Origin: Clostridium thermobutyricum
GTDB lineage: Bacteria > Bacillota > Clostridia > Ch29
Reading direction: 5' to 3'
Assembly (NCBI GenBank): GCA_016841565.1
Contig: JAENYX010000001.1
Location: 1 to 64,000 of the forward strand
Length of the DNA: 64,000 bases
Shown piece after piece: positions 1 through 9,304 of this stretch; within the stretch, counting starts at the first letter, position 1; each line of letters begins with the position of its first letter. The translations under genes were made by a program, and so were the position numbers. Below the pieces are notes generated by a model. It saw only the letters and a program-made list of their open reading frames with translations. It searched no databases and was not told where the DNA came from.

Positions 1-51
1 GTATCCGGTCAGGCAATTACATCAGCTTTTAGCCATTTTGCAACGGCTTAA
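1..51 (+). CDS. C-terminal fragment of a CDS truncated by the window edge (…VSGQAITSAFSHFATA*)
   Basis: Frame 1 is open from base 1 to TAA at 49-51; too short to assign. Confidence 0.3.
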   Translation, partial: VSGQAITSAFSHFATA

Positions 52-122
52 ACAATATCCCTCCTAGCCCACTATTCTTTTATTATACACTAAAACTTTA
101 TCCCAGGAAAGGTGGTTCGCTA

Positions 123-524
123 ATGTGTGAAAACATTCAAGATACTTGTAAATTGAAATTTAATGATATTTACGGAGAATTAGATGAGATTAAAGAAAAC
201 ATGGATAAACGGTTTAATAAATTTGACCATTATATTGATGATTTCCAAACAATAAAGGAAGCTATTGTTGGTATCAATATATCTAATGGATATATTGCAG
301 AAACATTAAAAAATTTAGAAAAAAAGACTGACGAGCAACAAAAGCAGATCAACCAAACAACTAACGATATTACAATGATTAAAACTATAGTTCAAAAAGA
401 ACCTATTTATAAAAAAATATTAGAGAATCTAAGTAAAAATAAATTATTTTGGGCATTAGTAATTGGTTTTGCGACATTGATTTTTAAAATACCTTGGGAC
501 AAGATTATTGAAGTAATCAAATAA
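123..524 (+). CDS. Small coiled-coil protein with C-terminal TM helix, hemolysin XhlA/phage-type
   Basis: 133 aa; long charged helical region followed by LFWALVIGFATLIFKIPW; RBS ggaaaggtgg; next to a holin-like gene. Confidence 0.5.
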   Translation: MCENIQDTCKLKFNDIYGELDEIKENMDKRFNKFDHYIDDFQTIKEAIVGINISNGYIAETLKNLEKKTDEQQKQINQTTNDITMIKTIVQKEPIYKKILENLSKNKLFWALVIGFATLIFKIPWDKIIEVIK

Positions 525-537
525 AGGAGAGATATTT

Positions 538-888
538 ATGGATTTTAATGAAATCTTAAAAAACTTTTTATTGATAGCCACTTTGACAGTTGGCGTCACA
601 CAAGTTTATAAAGAAGTAGTTTCTGATTTACATACTCAAAAAGTTAGTGTTATAATTGCAATAATTTTAGCATTGGTTACTGGTACTAGTCTATTGTTGC
701 CTTTAGGGTTTGTTCCGGCAACTAATTTTGTTGATTTAATGCCACAATTCGGAATTATATACATAATACTGTTCTATATTGCTGATTTAGGAGTTACAGG
801 ATTTATAGCTAGTAAAGGTAGTAACTATGTAGTCGATTTATTTAATAAAAAGACAGAAGTACAATATGTTTTAAAGGAAAATAATTAG
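538..888 (+). CDS. Holin-like small membrane protein
   Basis: 116 aa with several hydrophobic segments; RBS aaaggagag; follows the XhlA-like ORF. Confidence 0.5.
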   Translation: MDFNEILKNFLLIATLTVGVTQVYKEVVSDLHTQKVSVIIAIILALVTGTSLLLPLGFVPATNFVDLMPQFGIIYIILFYIADLGVTGFIASKGSNYVVDLFNKKTEVQYVLKENN

Positions 889-912
889 GGAGATTAATTT
901 CTCCCTTTTTTT
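888..912 (+). terminator. Rho-independent terminator
   Basis: GGGAGA-TTAATT-TCTCCC followed by a T run. Confidence 0.75.
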
Positions 913-1093
913 TGTTAATATAATACGAACATATGTTGCCTATATAGTTGAATGTATGTTATAATTATATTAGTAAAATATTGAAATGGAGGAGATTTAA
1001 AGAAAGTATAAAATAATACTAACAGAATACTTTAGTAAGCTGTTAGCCGATGACAGAGGAGATAAAAGATTCAAATACAAGGAGGAAACTAAG

Positions 1094-1549
1094 ATGATTA
1101 ATAATATAAATAAGTTGTCTGTCTTGAAAGCAGAGAATTCCCCGACAATTCGCTGGTCACTAGAAACTAAACTACAATCTGCAAAAAGATCAGGAATAAA
1201 TGTTTTATTGCCACAGATAAATACACAATATCCAGACAGAAGCGGAATATATGTATTTGCAATAGAATTAAAAGATAGTAGAAGACAAGTTTTTTATATA
1301 GGGAAAGCAGAAGATATTAGGAAAAGGATAAATGAACACTTATCACTTTCTGAGCTAAATGATTGCATTAAGTATTGTATAGATAATTATCCATGTGTAG
1401 TAACTTGGGCATTAATTGAAAACAAGATTTGGTTAAATAATATTGAGAGAACTTTGTATGAGCATTATCTAAAAAAATGCATAAGTCTTTGTAATGTAAA
1501 TAAACCAACAGGAGAAATTATTCCTATTAATTTCCCTTTACCTTATTAA
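1094..1549 (+). CDS. GIY-YIG nuclease superfamily protein
   Basis: Motif RSGIYVFAIEL…VFYIGKAEDIRKRINEHL is typical of the GIY-YIG core; RBS aaggagg. Confidence 0.7.
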   Translation: MINNINKLSVLKAENSPTIRWSLETKLQSAKRSGINVLLPQINTQYPDRSGIYVFAIELKDSRRQVFYIGKAEDIRKRINEHLSLSELNDCIKYCIDNYPCVVTWALIENKIWLNNIERTLYEHYLKKCISLCNVNKPTGEIIPINFPLPY

Positions 1550-1561
1550 CAGGGATTGCAT

Positions 1562-1592
1562 GGACTAGATCCTAAGTCTAGTCCTTTTTTAT
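1562..1592 (+). terminator. Rho-independent terminator
   Basis: GGACTAGA…TCTAGTCC then TTTTTT. Confidence 0.75.
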
Positions 1593-1737
1593 ATTGATTA
1601 AACCCCTTGACTAATGAATGAGACTCCTTTAAACTTTAGTTAAAGGACTAAAAAAATCAAGTGGTCTCTGGTAATATTAACCATAATGTATCTTAGTGTA
1701 AATACCATGAAACGTAGATTACTCTAAGTAAAAATAT

Positions 1738-1814
<77 letters not shown>

Positions 1815-1817
1815 ACA

Positions 1818-1855
1818 ACAATAAAAGACGCCGGAGCAAGGCGTCTTTTATTGTC
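1818..1855 (+). terminator. Terminator hairpin after tRNA-Pro
   Basis: ACAATAAAAGACGCC…GGCGTCTTTTATTGT long inverted repeat. Confidence 0.8.
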
Positions 1856-1997
1856 AAAAAATATATTAATTTTGTGGAATAAATTTGAAGGAATTGCGTA
1901 ATAAATATCAAATATATAATTTACTTATCACCAATCAAGTCTATTGTGAGGGGGTATGTTACATGGTGGAAAAGCCAAAAAAGAAGGACTACCCGTA

Positions 1998-2195
1998 ATG
2001 AGTATTAATGATGTGTTGAGCGGAATAGGCGAGAAAATTGAAAGAAATCCATTGCTGAAGGAGATATACAGCAGGGAGCACCAGGATTTCAGTGACCTTA
2101 TCGAAGAATATAGCGGAGAGAAGGTAATGATGGCTGTGCAACTGGTAGAAAGTTATAAATTGTTGCTTGAAATAAATAAGAGTTGTGAGGCTTAA
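1998..2195 (+). CDS. Conserved-looking small hypothetical protein (66 aa from ATG 1998; ORF open from 1956)
   Basis: ORF track entry ending 2195; ATG 1998 overlaps the stop of an upstream 11-codon ORF (TAATG). Confidence 0.5.
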   Translation: MSINDVLSGIGEKIERNPLLKEIYSREHQDFSDLIEEYSGEKVMMAVQLVESYKLLLEINKSCEA

Positions 2196-2241
2196 TAGAA
2201 GGGTATGGGAAATTACTTGGGTTTATCTGCAAATAAGAAAT

Positions 2242-2284
2242 AAAAAGGTTGGCATACGTCAAAGAGATGCCGGCCTTTTTATTT
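2242..2284 (+). terminator. Rho-independent terminator
   Basis: AAAAAGG..GGCAT…ATGCC..CCTTTTT followed by T-rich tract. Confidence 0.75.
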
Positions 2285-2451
2285 TAGCCGTGATAAGCCG
2301 GCCGGTCTGGAGATGGATATTCTGTTGCTGCTGAGAGGCGAACAATCATCCGGCTTCCTTTGATATAACGGTAAAATGAAAGCAGTACGGAAGGAGAATG
2401 ACGGTGTACGAAGAATAATAATAATGATACTGTATTGTGGAAGGTGACAGC

Positions 2452-3636
2452 ATGAACAAGCCAAATAACAGAAAAAACAGAAAAGGATACATTAGAATAG
2501 CAATGCTGGTGATACTGCCGGTGATATTGGTGAGAGCAGTACTGGGGATAGGGAGCAGTGCACTGGAAACTGCCCCGGTAGGATACGGGGATGTCAGAAT
2601 CGGTCAACAGGCCGGTGGTATAATTGTGCGCCGAGAGAGGGTAATAAAGGCCCCTATTTCAGGCAGTATTTCTTTTATAGTAAAAGAAAACGTACGGGTT
2701 CCGGCTAATGCAAAACTTTTGGAAGTTAAGAAGGACAAAATAGATGCGGACTTAACAAAAAAATATAATGAGATAAACCAAAGGCTCCAGGTACTGCAGC
2801 AAACGGATAGTTCCGCTGAGGCAGAGGTGCCGGAGCAAGTTGTTGAAAAAGGTCTGTCTGCCATTGATTTTTCAATGAGTGAAGGAAACTTTGCAGCGGT
2901 GTATTATCAAAAGGAAGAACTGCTCAGGGAGATAGGATACAGTGTTGCGGCAAATACCACCCAGTCTGAAAGAGAAGAGCTTATACAGCAAAAGGCAGAG
3001 CTGGACGAGATATTAGCGGGAGGAATTAAGGCGGAAGCCTCACCATTTTCAGGTGTACCGGTATATACACTGGATGGTTATGAGGAAGTGCTGAGCCCGG
3101 ATAATCTTGAAGAAATCATACCGTCCCAGGTGCTTCGGTCTAAAGTGAAAAAAGCGGATCTTCAAAAAGAGTTGAATGCCGGAGATCCGGTGATGAAGAT
3201 TGTAGACAATCATGTATGGTATTTTGTCTGCAATTTGAGTAAGGAATTTGTCGGGGGAATGAAGCAGGGGTCCAGGGTTACTTTGGAGGTTTCCGACGGT
3301 CAGGTGCATACCGTAACGGCGGTGGTTAAGAATATAAATATACAGGATACCGAAGCAATAGTAGTATTTGAATCAAAGGATTATTTTCCGGGTCTTTATG
3401 AATTAAGAAATATTGAAATGATGGTGGTTAAAGAAAAATACAGCGGCTATTTAGTACCTCTAATGGCTATCATACAAGAGGATGGAGAGTATTATACAGA
3501 AGTACTGGAAGGAGACAGGATTGTAAGAAAAGAAGTAATTGTCAGGGCAAATGACGGGGTTAATGCAGTAATCGAAAGATCGGATACAGGACCGGAGATT
3601 AAGATGCATGATAAGGTTATTCTCAAGAACAGGTAG
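2452..3636 (+). CDS. HlyD-like membrane-fusion/periplasmic adaptor-type protein
   Basis: N-terminal TM, biotinyl-lipoyl-like segment (IKAPISGSISFIVKENVRVPANAKLLEV), coiled coil, C-terminal beta domain; RBS ggaaggtg before ATG 2452. Confidence 0.65.
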   Translation: MNKPNNRKNRKGYIRIAMLVILPVILVRAVLGIGSSALETAPVGYGDVRIGQQAGGIIVRRERVIKAPISGSISFIVKENVRVPANAKLLEVKKDKIDADLTKKYNEINQRLQVLQQTDSSAEAEVPEQVVEKGLSAIDFSMSEGNFAAVYYQKEELLREIGYSVAANTTQSEREELIQQKAELDEILAGGIKAEASPFSGVPVYTLDGYEEVLSPDNLEEIIPSQVLRSKVKKADLQKELNAGDPVMKIVDNHVWYFVCNLSKEFVGGMKQGSRVTLEVSDGQVHTVTAVVKNINIQDTEAIVVFESKDYFPGLYELRNIEMMVVKEKYSGYLVPLMAIIQEDGEYYTEVLEGDRIVRKEVIVRANDGVNAVIERSDTGPEIKMHDKVILKNR

Positions 3637-3643
3637 GAGGCTA

Positions 3644-4339
3644 ATGATGAATATTGGGACTAATTTAGAGATGGTATATAATAGAATAGAAAAGGCGGCG
3701 GCAGTTTCGGGCAGGAAGAAGGAGGATATTAAGCTTGTAGCAGTTACAAAGACGATAGATATAGAAATAATAAAACAAGCCGCAGAGTTGGGGATGACTT
3801 CTATAGGAGAGAACAGAGTCCAGGAGATCATGAATAAATACCCCCAACTTGAGAAATATCCCTTGGAATGGCACATGATAGGACATTTGCAAAAAAATAA
3901 GGTAAAATACATTGTGGACAAGGTTAAGCTGATACATTCGGTGGATAACATAGCCCTGGCAGAAGAGATTAACAGGAGGGCCCTGCAAAAAAACATAATT
4001 GCAGACATCTTGGTGCAAATAAATGTATCGGGGGAGGAGAGTAAATATGGTCTGCACCCCGACAGTTTTTACGGTTTTTTGGAGAAGGCCGGGGATTTTA
4101 AAAACGTACATATCAGAGGGCTGATGACCATAGCTCCATATACCGATAACCCTGAAGAGGTGAGACCGGTGTTTGCTGAGCTTAAGAAGATTTTTGAATA
4201 TGCCAAGGATGAAAAAATTACGGGGGTAGATATGGATTATCTGTCAATGGGCATGACGGGAGACTTTACAGTTGCCATAGAGGAAGGTGCAAATATTGTA
4301 AGGATTGGAACCGGATTATTCGGCAGACGAAAGCAATAG
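3644..4339 (+). CDS. YggS/PROSC family PLP homeostasis protein
   Basis: LVAVTKTIDIEIIKQAAELGMTSIGENRVQE, WHMIGHLQKNKVK, LSMGMTGDF motifs; RBS taggagg. Confidence 0.95.
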   Translation: MMNIGTNLEMVYNRIEKAAAVSGRKKEDIKLVAVTKTIDIEIIKQAAELGMTSIGENRVQEIMNKYPQLEKYPLEWHMIGHLQKNKVKYIVDKVKLIHSVDNIALAEEINRRALQKNIIADILVQINVSGEESKYGLHPDSFYGFLEKAGDFKNVHIRGLMTIAPYTDNPEEVRPVFAELKKIFEYAKDEKITGVDMDYLSMGMTGDFTVAIEEGANIVRIGTGLFGRRKQ

Positions 4340-4354
4340 CGAGGAGGGATACAA

Positions 4355-4777
4355 GTGTCAAGGGGTCTCTGGGATAAAATAATGAACTATATGGGGTTGG
4401 CGGGTACAGATGAGGAAGAAAACCCCCAGGACATCGACCAGGCATACTCAGTTCCGCACAAAAAAGGCAAAGTCTTGGATATTCGTACTGCATCGCAGGT
4501 TAAAATGGTTATATATCAGCCCACCACCTTTGACCAGACATCAGAAATATGCGATAATTTAAAGAACAGAAAGCCCGTGATAATAAACCTCGAAAAACTG
4601 GAAAATGAAGCAGCCCAGCGAATACTGGACTTTCTGAGCGGGGCTGTATACGGGCTGGACGGGAACCTGTACAAGATATCGGGAGGAATATTTCTTGTGG
4701 CTCCCAGCAATGTAGAGATTTCTGAGAATCTTAAGGATGAGTTAAAGGATAAAATGATATTCAAGTGGCAAAAATAG
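4355..4777 (+). CDS. sepF: Cell division protein SepF
   Basis: KPVIINLEKLENEAAQRILDFLSGAVYGLDGNLYKISGGIFLVAPSNVEI; GTG start; yggS-sepF-yggT-divIVA synteny. Confidence 0.95.
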   Translation: MSRGLWDKIMNYMGLAGTDEEENPQDIDQAYSVPHKKGKVLDIRTASQVKMVIYQPTTFDQTSEICDNLKNRKPVIINLEKLENEAAQRILDFLSGAVYGLDGNLYKISGGIFLVAPSNVEISENLKDELKDKMIFKWQK

Positions 4778-4820
4778 CCATAGTAATGAATATTCTCATA
4801 TCATAAGAAGGAGGTCAACA

Positions 4821-5117
4821 ATGGGTCAGCTAAACTGGGTGTTGAGAATTTCAGTAGGATACTTCTTTAATATCGTTGAATTGCTAATTTTTATTAGGGT
4901 GATACTGTCATGGATAAGTTCCGGCCCTGGAAATCCAATAACCAGGGGCATATATGGCGTAACCGAGCCCATTTTATCGCCTTTTAGAAGGCTTATGGAA
5001 AAAAGCTCCTTTGGCGGAGGAATGGTTGACTTTTCGCCGATAGTAGCTTTACTGGTTATCAGATATCTGATACAGCCTATGGCATATTATATTGTAAATC
5101 TACTGACAGGTTTCTAG
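4821..5117 (+). CDS. YggT family membrane protein
   Basis: Two hydrophobic segments with LSWI…GPGNPITRGIYGVTEPILSPFRR. Confidence 0.9.
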   Translation: MGQLNWVLRISVGYFFNIVELLIFIRVILSWISSGPGNPITRGIYGVTEPILSPFRRLMEKSSFGGGMVDFSPIVALLVIRYLIQPMAYYIVNLLTGF

Positions 5118-5220
5118 GGAATGGACGGTACAGTGTGCAGGCTGCAGATTAGGATTGCAGGTGCTGACTGTTGGTGGCTGAAAAGAAAACTGGCTATCGG
5201 AAAAAATCGGAGGTGAAAAT

Positions 5221-5676
5221 ATGATTACTCCCCTCGAAATACAAAACAAACAATTCAGCAAAAAAATGAGAGGATTTGACGAAAACGAAGTGGATGAATT
5301 CCTGGACAGGCTTACCGAGGATTATGAGGCATTGTACAGGGAGAATGCAAATTTAAAGGACAGAATAAATATATTGGAGGATAAGCTCAAGCACTATTCG
5401 GATATGGAGGCCTCTTTGCAGAATGCTCTTATATTTGCACAAAATACCGCAGAGGAAGCCACCAGAAATGCCCATGAAAAGTGCCAAATGATAGTGGAGC
5501 AGGCCGAAGAAGAAGCACGCAGGATAATCCAGAAGGCCAATGAAAAGACTAAGGATGTGGAGGAACAGTATCAGGAAGCAAAGAGGCAAATGTACATATT
5601 CAGAACCCGGTTTAAGACACTGTTGGAGGCACAGCTCGAAGCGGTAGTAACCCTCTGCGAGCAGATGGAGGAATAG
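5221..5676 (+). CDS. divIVA: DivIVA domain protein
   Basis: MITPLEIQNKQFSKKMRGFDENEVDEFLDRLTEDYE. Confidence 0.93.
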   Translation: MITPLEIQNKQFSKKMRGFDENEVDEFLDRLTEDYEALYRENANLKDRINILEDKLKHYSDMEASLQNALIFAQNTAEEATRNAHEKCQMIVEQAEEEARRIIQKANEKTKDVEEQYQEAKRQMYIFRTRFKTLLEAQLEAVVTLCEQMEE

Positions 5677-5737
5677 TACTTATTGACTAATAATAAGGTT
5701 TATATTATAATGCTATCAAACAACTACAGATTTATGT

Positions 5738-5960
5738 GATGAATGAGAAGAGTAGCCGTTAACTGTTGACAGAGAGCCGTTTGAAGGGTGTGATGCGGTA
5801 GCGTGTGGCGGTGAAAATCCCTCAGGAGCAGCGGGCGGAAACCAGAGTATGCCCAGCCGGGGTTACCCGTTATAGTGAATAGTTAAGTGGGTAGTTCAGC
5901 CAATCAGGGTGGTACCGCGGGTATTTCTCGTCCCTTTCATGTAAAGGGGCTTTTTATTTT
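5738..5960 (+). promoter_or_regulatory. T-box leader controlling ileS
   Basis: GAAGAGTAG stem I start, AGAGAG, antiterminator AGGGTGGTACCGCGG (5916-5930), terminator GTCCCTTTcatgtAAAGGGGC-TTTTT; candidate Ile specifier ATC at 5817-5819 by eye. Confidence 0.92.
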
Positions 5961-5987
5961 TAACAAAAATGACGGGAGTGGTAAGAA

Positions 5988-8780
5988 ATGGATTATGGTA
6001 AAACGTTAAACCTGCCAAAGACAGATTTTCCAATGAGGGCGAATCTTCCTGCAAAGGAACCGGAAATTATTGATTTTTGGGAAAAAAACAACATATATAG
6101 CAAGAATCTCGAGAAGTTTGCCGGCAATAAGAAGTTCATCCTTCATGACGGTCCGCCCTACGCAAATGGAGATATCCATCTGGGGCACACACTGAACAAA
6201 ATTTTGAAGGACATAGTGATTAAATGCAAAACAATGGACGGCTATTACAGCCCCTATATTCCCGGGTGGGATACCCACGGGCTGCCCATAGAGACCCAGG
6301 CCATAAAAGCCCTTGGGATAAACAGGCATGAAAAATCAACGGTGGAGTTCCGGCAGCTTTGCAGGGATTATGCATTAAAATATATGGATAAGCAAAGAAA
6401 GCAGTTTAAAAGGCTTGGAGTCAGGGGTGACTGGGAAAATCCTTACTTGACGCTCAAACCGCAGTTTGAGGCAAAACAAATTGAGGTTTTTGGCACAATG
6501 GCCAAGAAAGGATTTATCTACAAGGGGCTAAAGCCGGTATACTGGTGTCCCGATTGTGAAACGGCACTGGCCGAAGCAGAAATAGAATACAGTGACCACA
6601 AGACCCATTCCATTTACGTCAGTTTCCCTGTGACCGGGGATAAGGGCTTGTTTACAAAGCATACCGGCAGCCTTGAAAATGTATATGTTATGATATGGAC
6701 CACTACACCCTGGACTCTGCCGGCAAACCTTGCAATTGCCCTGAATGAAAAGCTCATATACGTATTAGTGGAAATGGGAGACAGATTTTATATAGTGGCC
6801 AAGGATAAGCTGGATGAGATAAGAGAAATAGGAAATATAGAGCAGTCCAGGGTATTGGCCGAATATTCAGGAAAGCAGCTGGAAGGAGTTGTCTGTAAGC
6901 ATCCCTTTATTGACAGGGATTCAATAGTTATACTGGGTGAACACGTTACTCTTGAACAGGGAACAGGCTGTGTTCATACGGCGCCGGGACATGGCGAGGA
7001 AGACTTTGTGGTAGGGATGAAATATGGCCTTCCGGCTCTGAACCCGGTGGATGACAAAGGCCATTTCACCGAAGAAGCGGGTAAATACCAGGGAATGTAT
7101 TATGAAAAAGCTAATAATGTGATTGTAAATGACCTGATAGAAACAGGGTTCATGTTTGCAAATTCCACAATTATGCATTCCTATCCCCATTGCTGGCGCT
7201 GTAAAGGACCGGTAATATTCAGGGCAACCGAACAATGGTTTGCTTCGGTTGAAGGTTTCAGGGATGAGGCCTTGAAGGCTATTAAGGATGTCCGGTGGAT
7301 TCCATCCTGGGGCGAAGAACGGATAGTCAATATGGTAAGGGACAGGGCCGACTGGTGTATTTCCAGACAGCGGGTTTGGGGAGTACCTATACCAATATTC
7401 TATTGCGACAAATGCGGTAAGCATCTGATAAACGATGAATCAATAAACGCAGTGAAAGAGCTGTTTGCAAGGGAAGGTTCGGATGCATGGTTTGCCAGGA
7501 GCGCAGGGGAAATACTGCCAAAGGGTATTAAATGTGAGCACTGTGATGGACAAAGTTTCACCAAGGAAACCGATATAATGGACGTGTGGTTTGATTCGGG
7601 TTCCAGCCATGCAGCGGTACTGGAAACTACTCCAGGTCTTGAATGGCCGTCTACCATGTACCTGGAGGGCAGCGACCAGCATCGGGGATGGTTCCAGTCC
7701 TCCCTTCTGACTGCGGTTGCTACAAGGGGCAGGGCACCTTATGAGCAGGTATTGACACATGGTTTCGTGGTTGATGGAGAAGGCAAAAAAATGTCGAAAT
7801 CCCTGGGGAACGGTATAGATCCACTGGAGGTTATTGAAGAGTACGGGGCGGATATACTCAGATTATGGGTTGCCTCGGCCGATTACAAAACCGATGTCAG
7901 GATATCCCCGCAAATATTAAAGCAATTGTCGGAAGTATATAGGAAGATTAGAAACACTGCCAGATTCATGCTGGGCAACCTGTATGACTTTGACCCATCC
8001 ACGGACAGGGTTCAATACAACGCTCTGGCCGATCTGGACAAATGGGCTTTGCATAAAGGTCAAAGATTGGTGGAGAAGGTGGTAAAGGCTTATAGGGATT
8101 ATGAATTCCATATACTGTTCTACGCCATCCACCATTTCTGCGTTGTGGATATGAGTAATTTCTACCTTGATGTAATTAAGGACAGATTGTATACCCATAG
8201 GGCGGAATCCAACGAGAGAAGAGCTGCCCAGACGGTTATGTACGAACTTTTGTCAATACTGGTAAGGCTGATTGCCCCGGTTTTATCCTTTACATCGGAA
8301 GAGATCTGGCAGTATATGCCGGGACATCCGTCAGGGCGGGAAGCCAGTATTCAGCTTGAGGAATTTCCCCGGGTTAACGCCGAGGCGATAGACGACAGGC
8401 TGGAAGCCAGATATCAGAAGATATTGGATGTCAGGTATGAGGCCGGGAGAGCTTTGGAGAAGGCCAGACTTGACAAGGTGATAGGTCACTCATTGGATGC
8501 AAAGATAGACCTGTACGCAGATGAGGAGTTGTATCAATTCCTTAAGCCTTTGGAGCAGGAATTGCCCTTCCTGTTTATTACGTCCCAGGTGAGGGTTTTC
8601 CCGCCGTCGGCTGCGCCGCTTGAAAACGCAGTTGAGGGAGAGGAACTGAAAAATCTCAAGGTGGTTGTAAGCCAGGCCGAGGGGCAAAAATGTGAGAGGT
8701 GCTGGAATTACAGCACAACGGTAGGACAGCTGCCCGAACATCCCGGAATATGCCAAAGGTGCGCGGCAAATATAGAATAA
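5988..8780 (+). CDS. ileS: Isoleucyl-tRNA synthetase
   Basis: HIGH-like GDIHLGHTLNK, KMSKS motif, C-terminal CERCWNYS…CQRC zinc site. Confidence 0.98.
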   Translation: MDYGKTLNLPKTDFPMRANLPAKEPEIIDFWEKNNIYSKNLEKFAGNKKFILHDGPPYANGDIHLGHTLNKILKDIVIKCKTMDGYYSPYIPGWDTHGLPIETQAIKALGINRHEKSTVEFRQLCRDYALKYMDKQRKQFKRLGVRGDWENPYLTLKPQFEAKQIEVFGTMAKKGFIYKGLKPVYWCPDCETALAEAEIEYSDHKTHSIYVSFPVTGDKGLFTKHTGSLENVYVMIWTTTPWTLPANLAIALNEKLIYVLVEMGDRFYIVAKDKLDEIREIGNIEQSRVLAEYSGKQLEGVVCKHPFIDRDSIVILGEHVTLEQGTGCVHTAPGHGEEDFVVGMKYGLPALNPVDDKGHFTEEAGKYQGMYYEKANNVIVNDLIETGFMFANSTIMHSYPHCWRCKGPVIFRATEQWFASVEGFRDEALKAIKDVRWIPSWGEERIVNMVRDRADWCISRQRVWGVPIPIFYCDKCGKHLINDESINAVKELFAREGSDAWFARSAGEILPKGIKCEHCDGQSFTKETDIMDVWFDSGSSHAAVLETTPGLEWPSTMYLEGSDQHRGWFQSSLLTAVATRGRAPYEQVLTHGFVVDGEGKKMSKSLGNGIDPLEVIEEYGADILRLWVASADYKTDVRISPQILKQLSEVYRKIRNTARFMLGNLYDFDPSTDRVQYNALADLDKWALHKGQRLVEKVVKAYRDYEFHILFYAIHHFCVVDMSNFYLDVIKDRLYTHRAESNERRAAQTVMYELLSILVRLIAPVLSFTSEEIWQYMPGHPSGREASIQLEEFPRVNAEAIDDRLEARYQKILDVRYEAGRALEKARLDKVIGHSLDAKIDLYADEELYQFLKPLEQELPFLFITSQVRVFPPSAAPLENAVEGEELKNLKVVVSQAEGQKCERCWNYSTTVGQLPEHPGICQRCAANIE

Positions 8781-8846
8781 GCTATAATATATGCTTTAAC
8801 CGTTGACACATTTGTATTGCTGAGCAAGTGATGCTGCCGGCTGGCA

Positions 8847-8877
8847 GATCACAGATCACGGATCACGGATCACAGAT
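8847..8877. repeat. Short tandem repeat, 7-bp unit GATCACR x ~4.4
   Basis: GATCACA-GATCACG-GATCACG-GATCACA-GAT. Confidence 0.85.
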
Positions 8878-8913
8878 ATCAGGGATGGGCTTATATGTTT
8901 ATCTGTAATTATT

Positions 8914-8940
8914 GAAAGCGCGTACAGCGCTTTCTTTTTT
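8914..8940 (+). terminator. Rho-independent terminator
   Basis: GAAAGCGC-gtaca-GCGCTTTC then TTTTTT. Confidence 0.85.
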
Positions 8941-8994
8941 TGCTAATGTATCAGTTGGCGGGTGGATGGGAAAATTAATTTCAGGGGGATGGGC

Positions 8995-9285
8995 ATGGAA
9001 AGCGAAAACAGACAAATAAGCCTTCTGAGTAAAAAAATACAGGAATTATCGAATAATATTGAAAAGGCAAAGATAGCCGAATACATAAACCTGATGGAGG
9101 ACCCAAAAAGACTGCTGATACTCAATTTTGTTGCGGGACTGGCCAGGGGGCTTGGGTTAGCTGTCGGCTTCTCCATACTGGGGGCGATTGCCATATTGGT
9201 TTTAAGGAGACTGGTGGTGCTAAACCTGCCTCTTATAGGCGATTTCATAGCGGAACTTATTAAACTGGTGAATAGAAGCTTATAG
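8995..9285 (+). CDS. DUF5665-type small membrane protein
   Basis: ISLLSKKIQELSNNIEKAKIAEYINLMEDPKRLLILNFVAGLARGLGLAVGFSILGAI; start chosen from AGGGGG spacing. Confidence 0.75.
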   Translation: MESENRQISLLSKKIQELSNNIEKAKIAEYINLMEDPKRLLILNFVAGLARGLGLAVGFSILGAIAILVLRRLVVLNLPLIGDFIAELIKLVNRSL

Positions 9286-9304
9286 AAAGAGAAGGAGGAT
9301 ATAT

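Noticed and set aside
2279-2864. Minus-strand ORFs opposite the HlyD-like gene, and the many other antisense ORFs in the track
   Set aside because: They lie opposite well-supported conserved CDSs, have low-complexity translations and no recognisable motifs.
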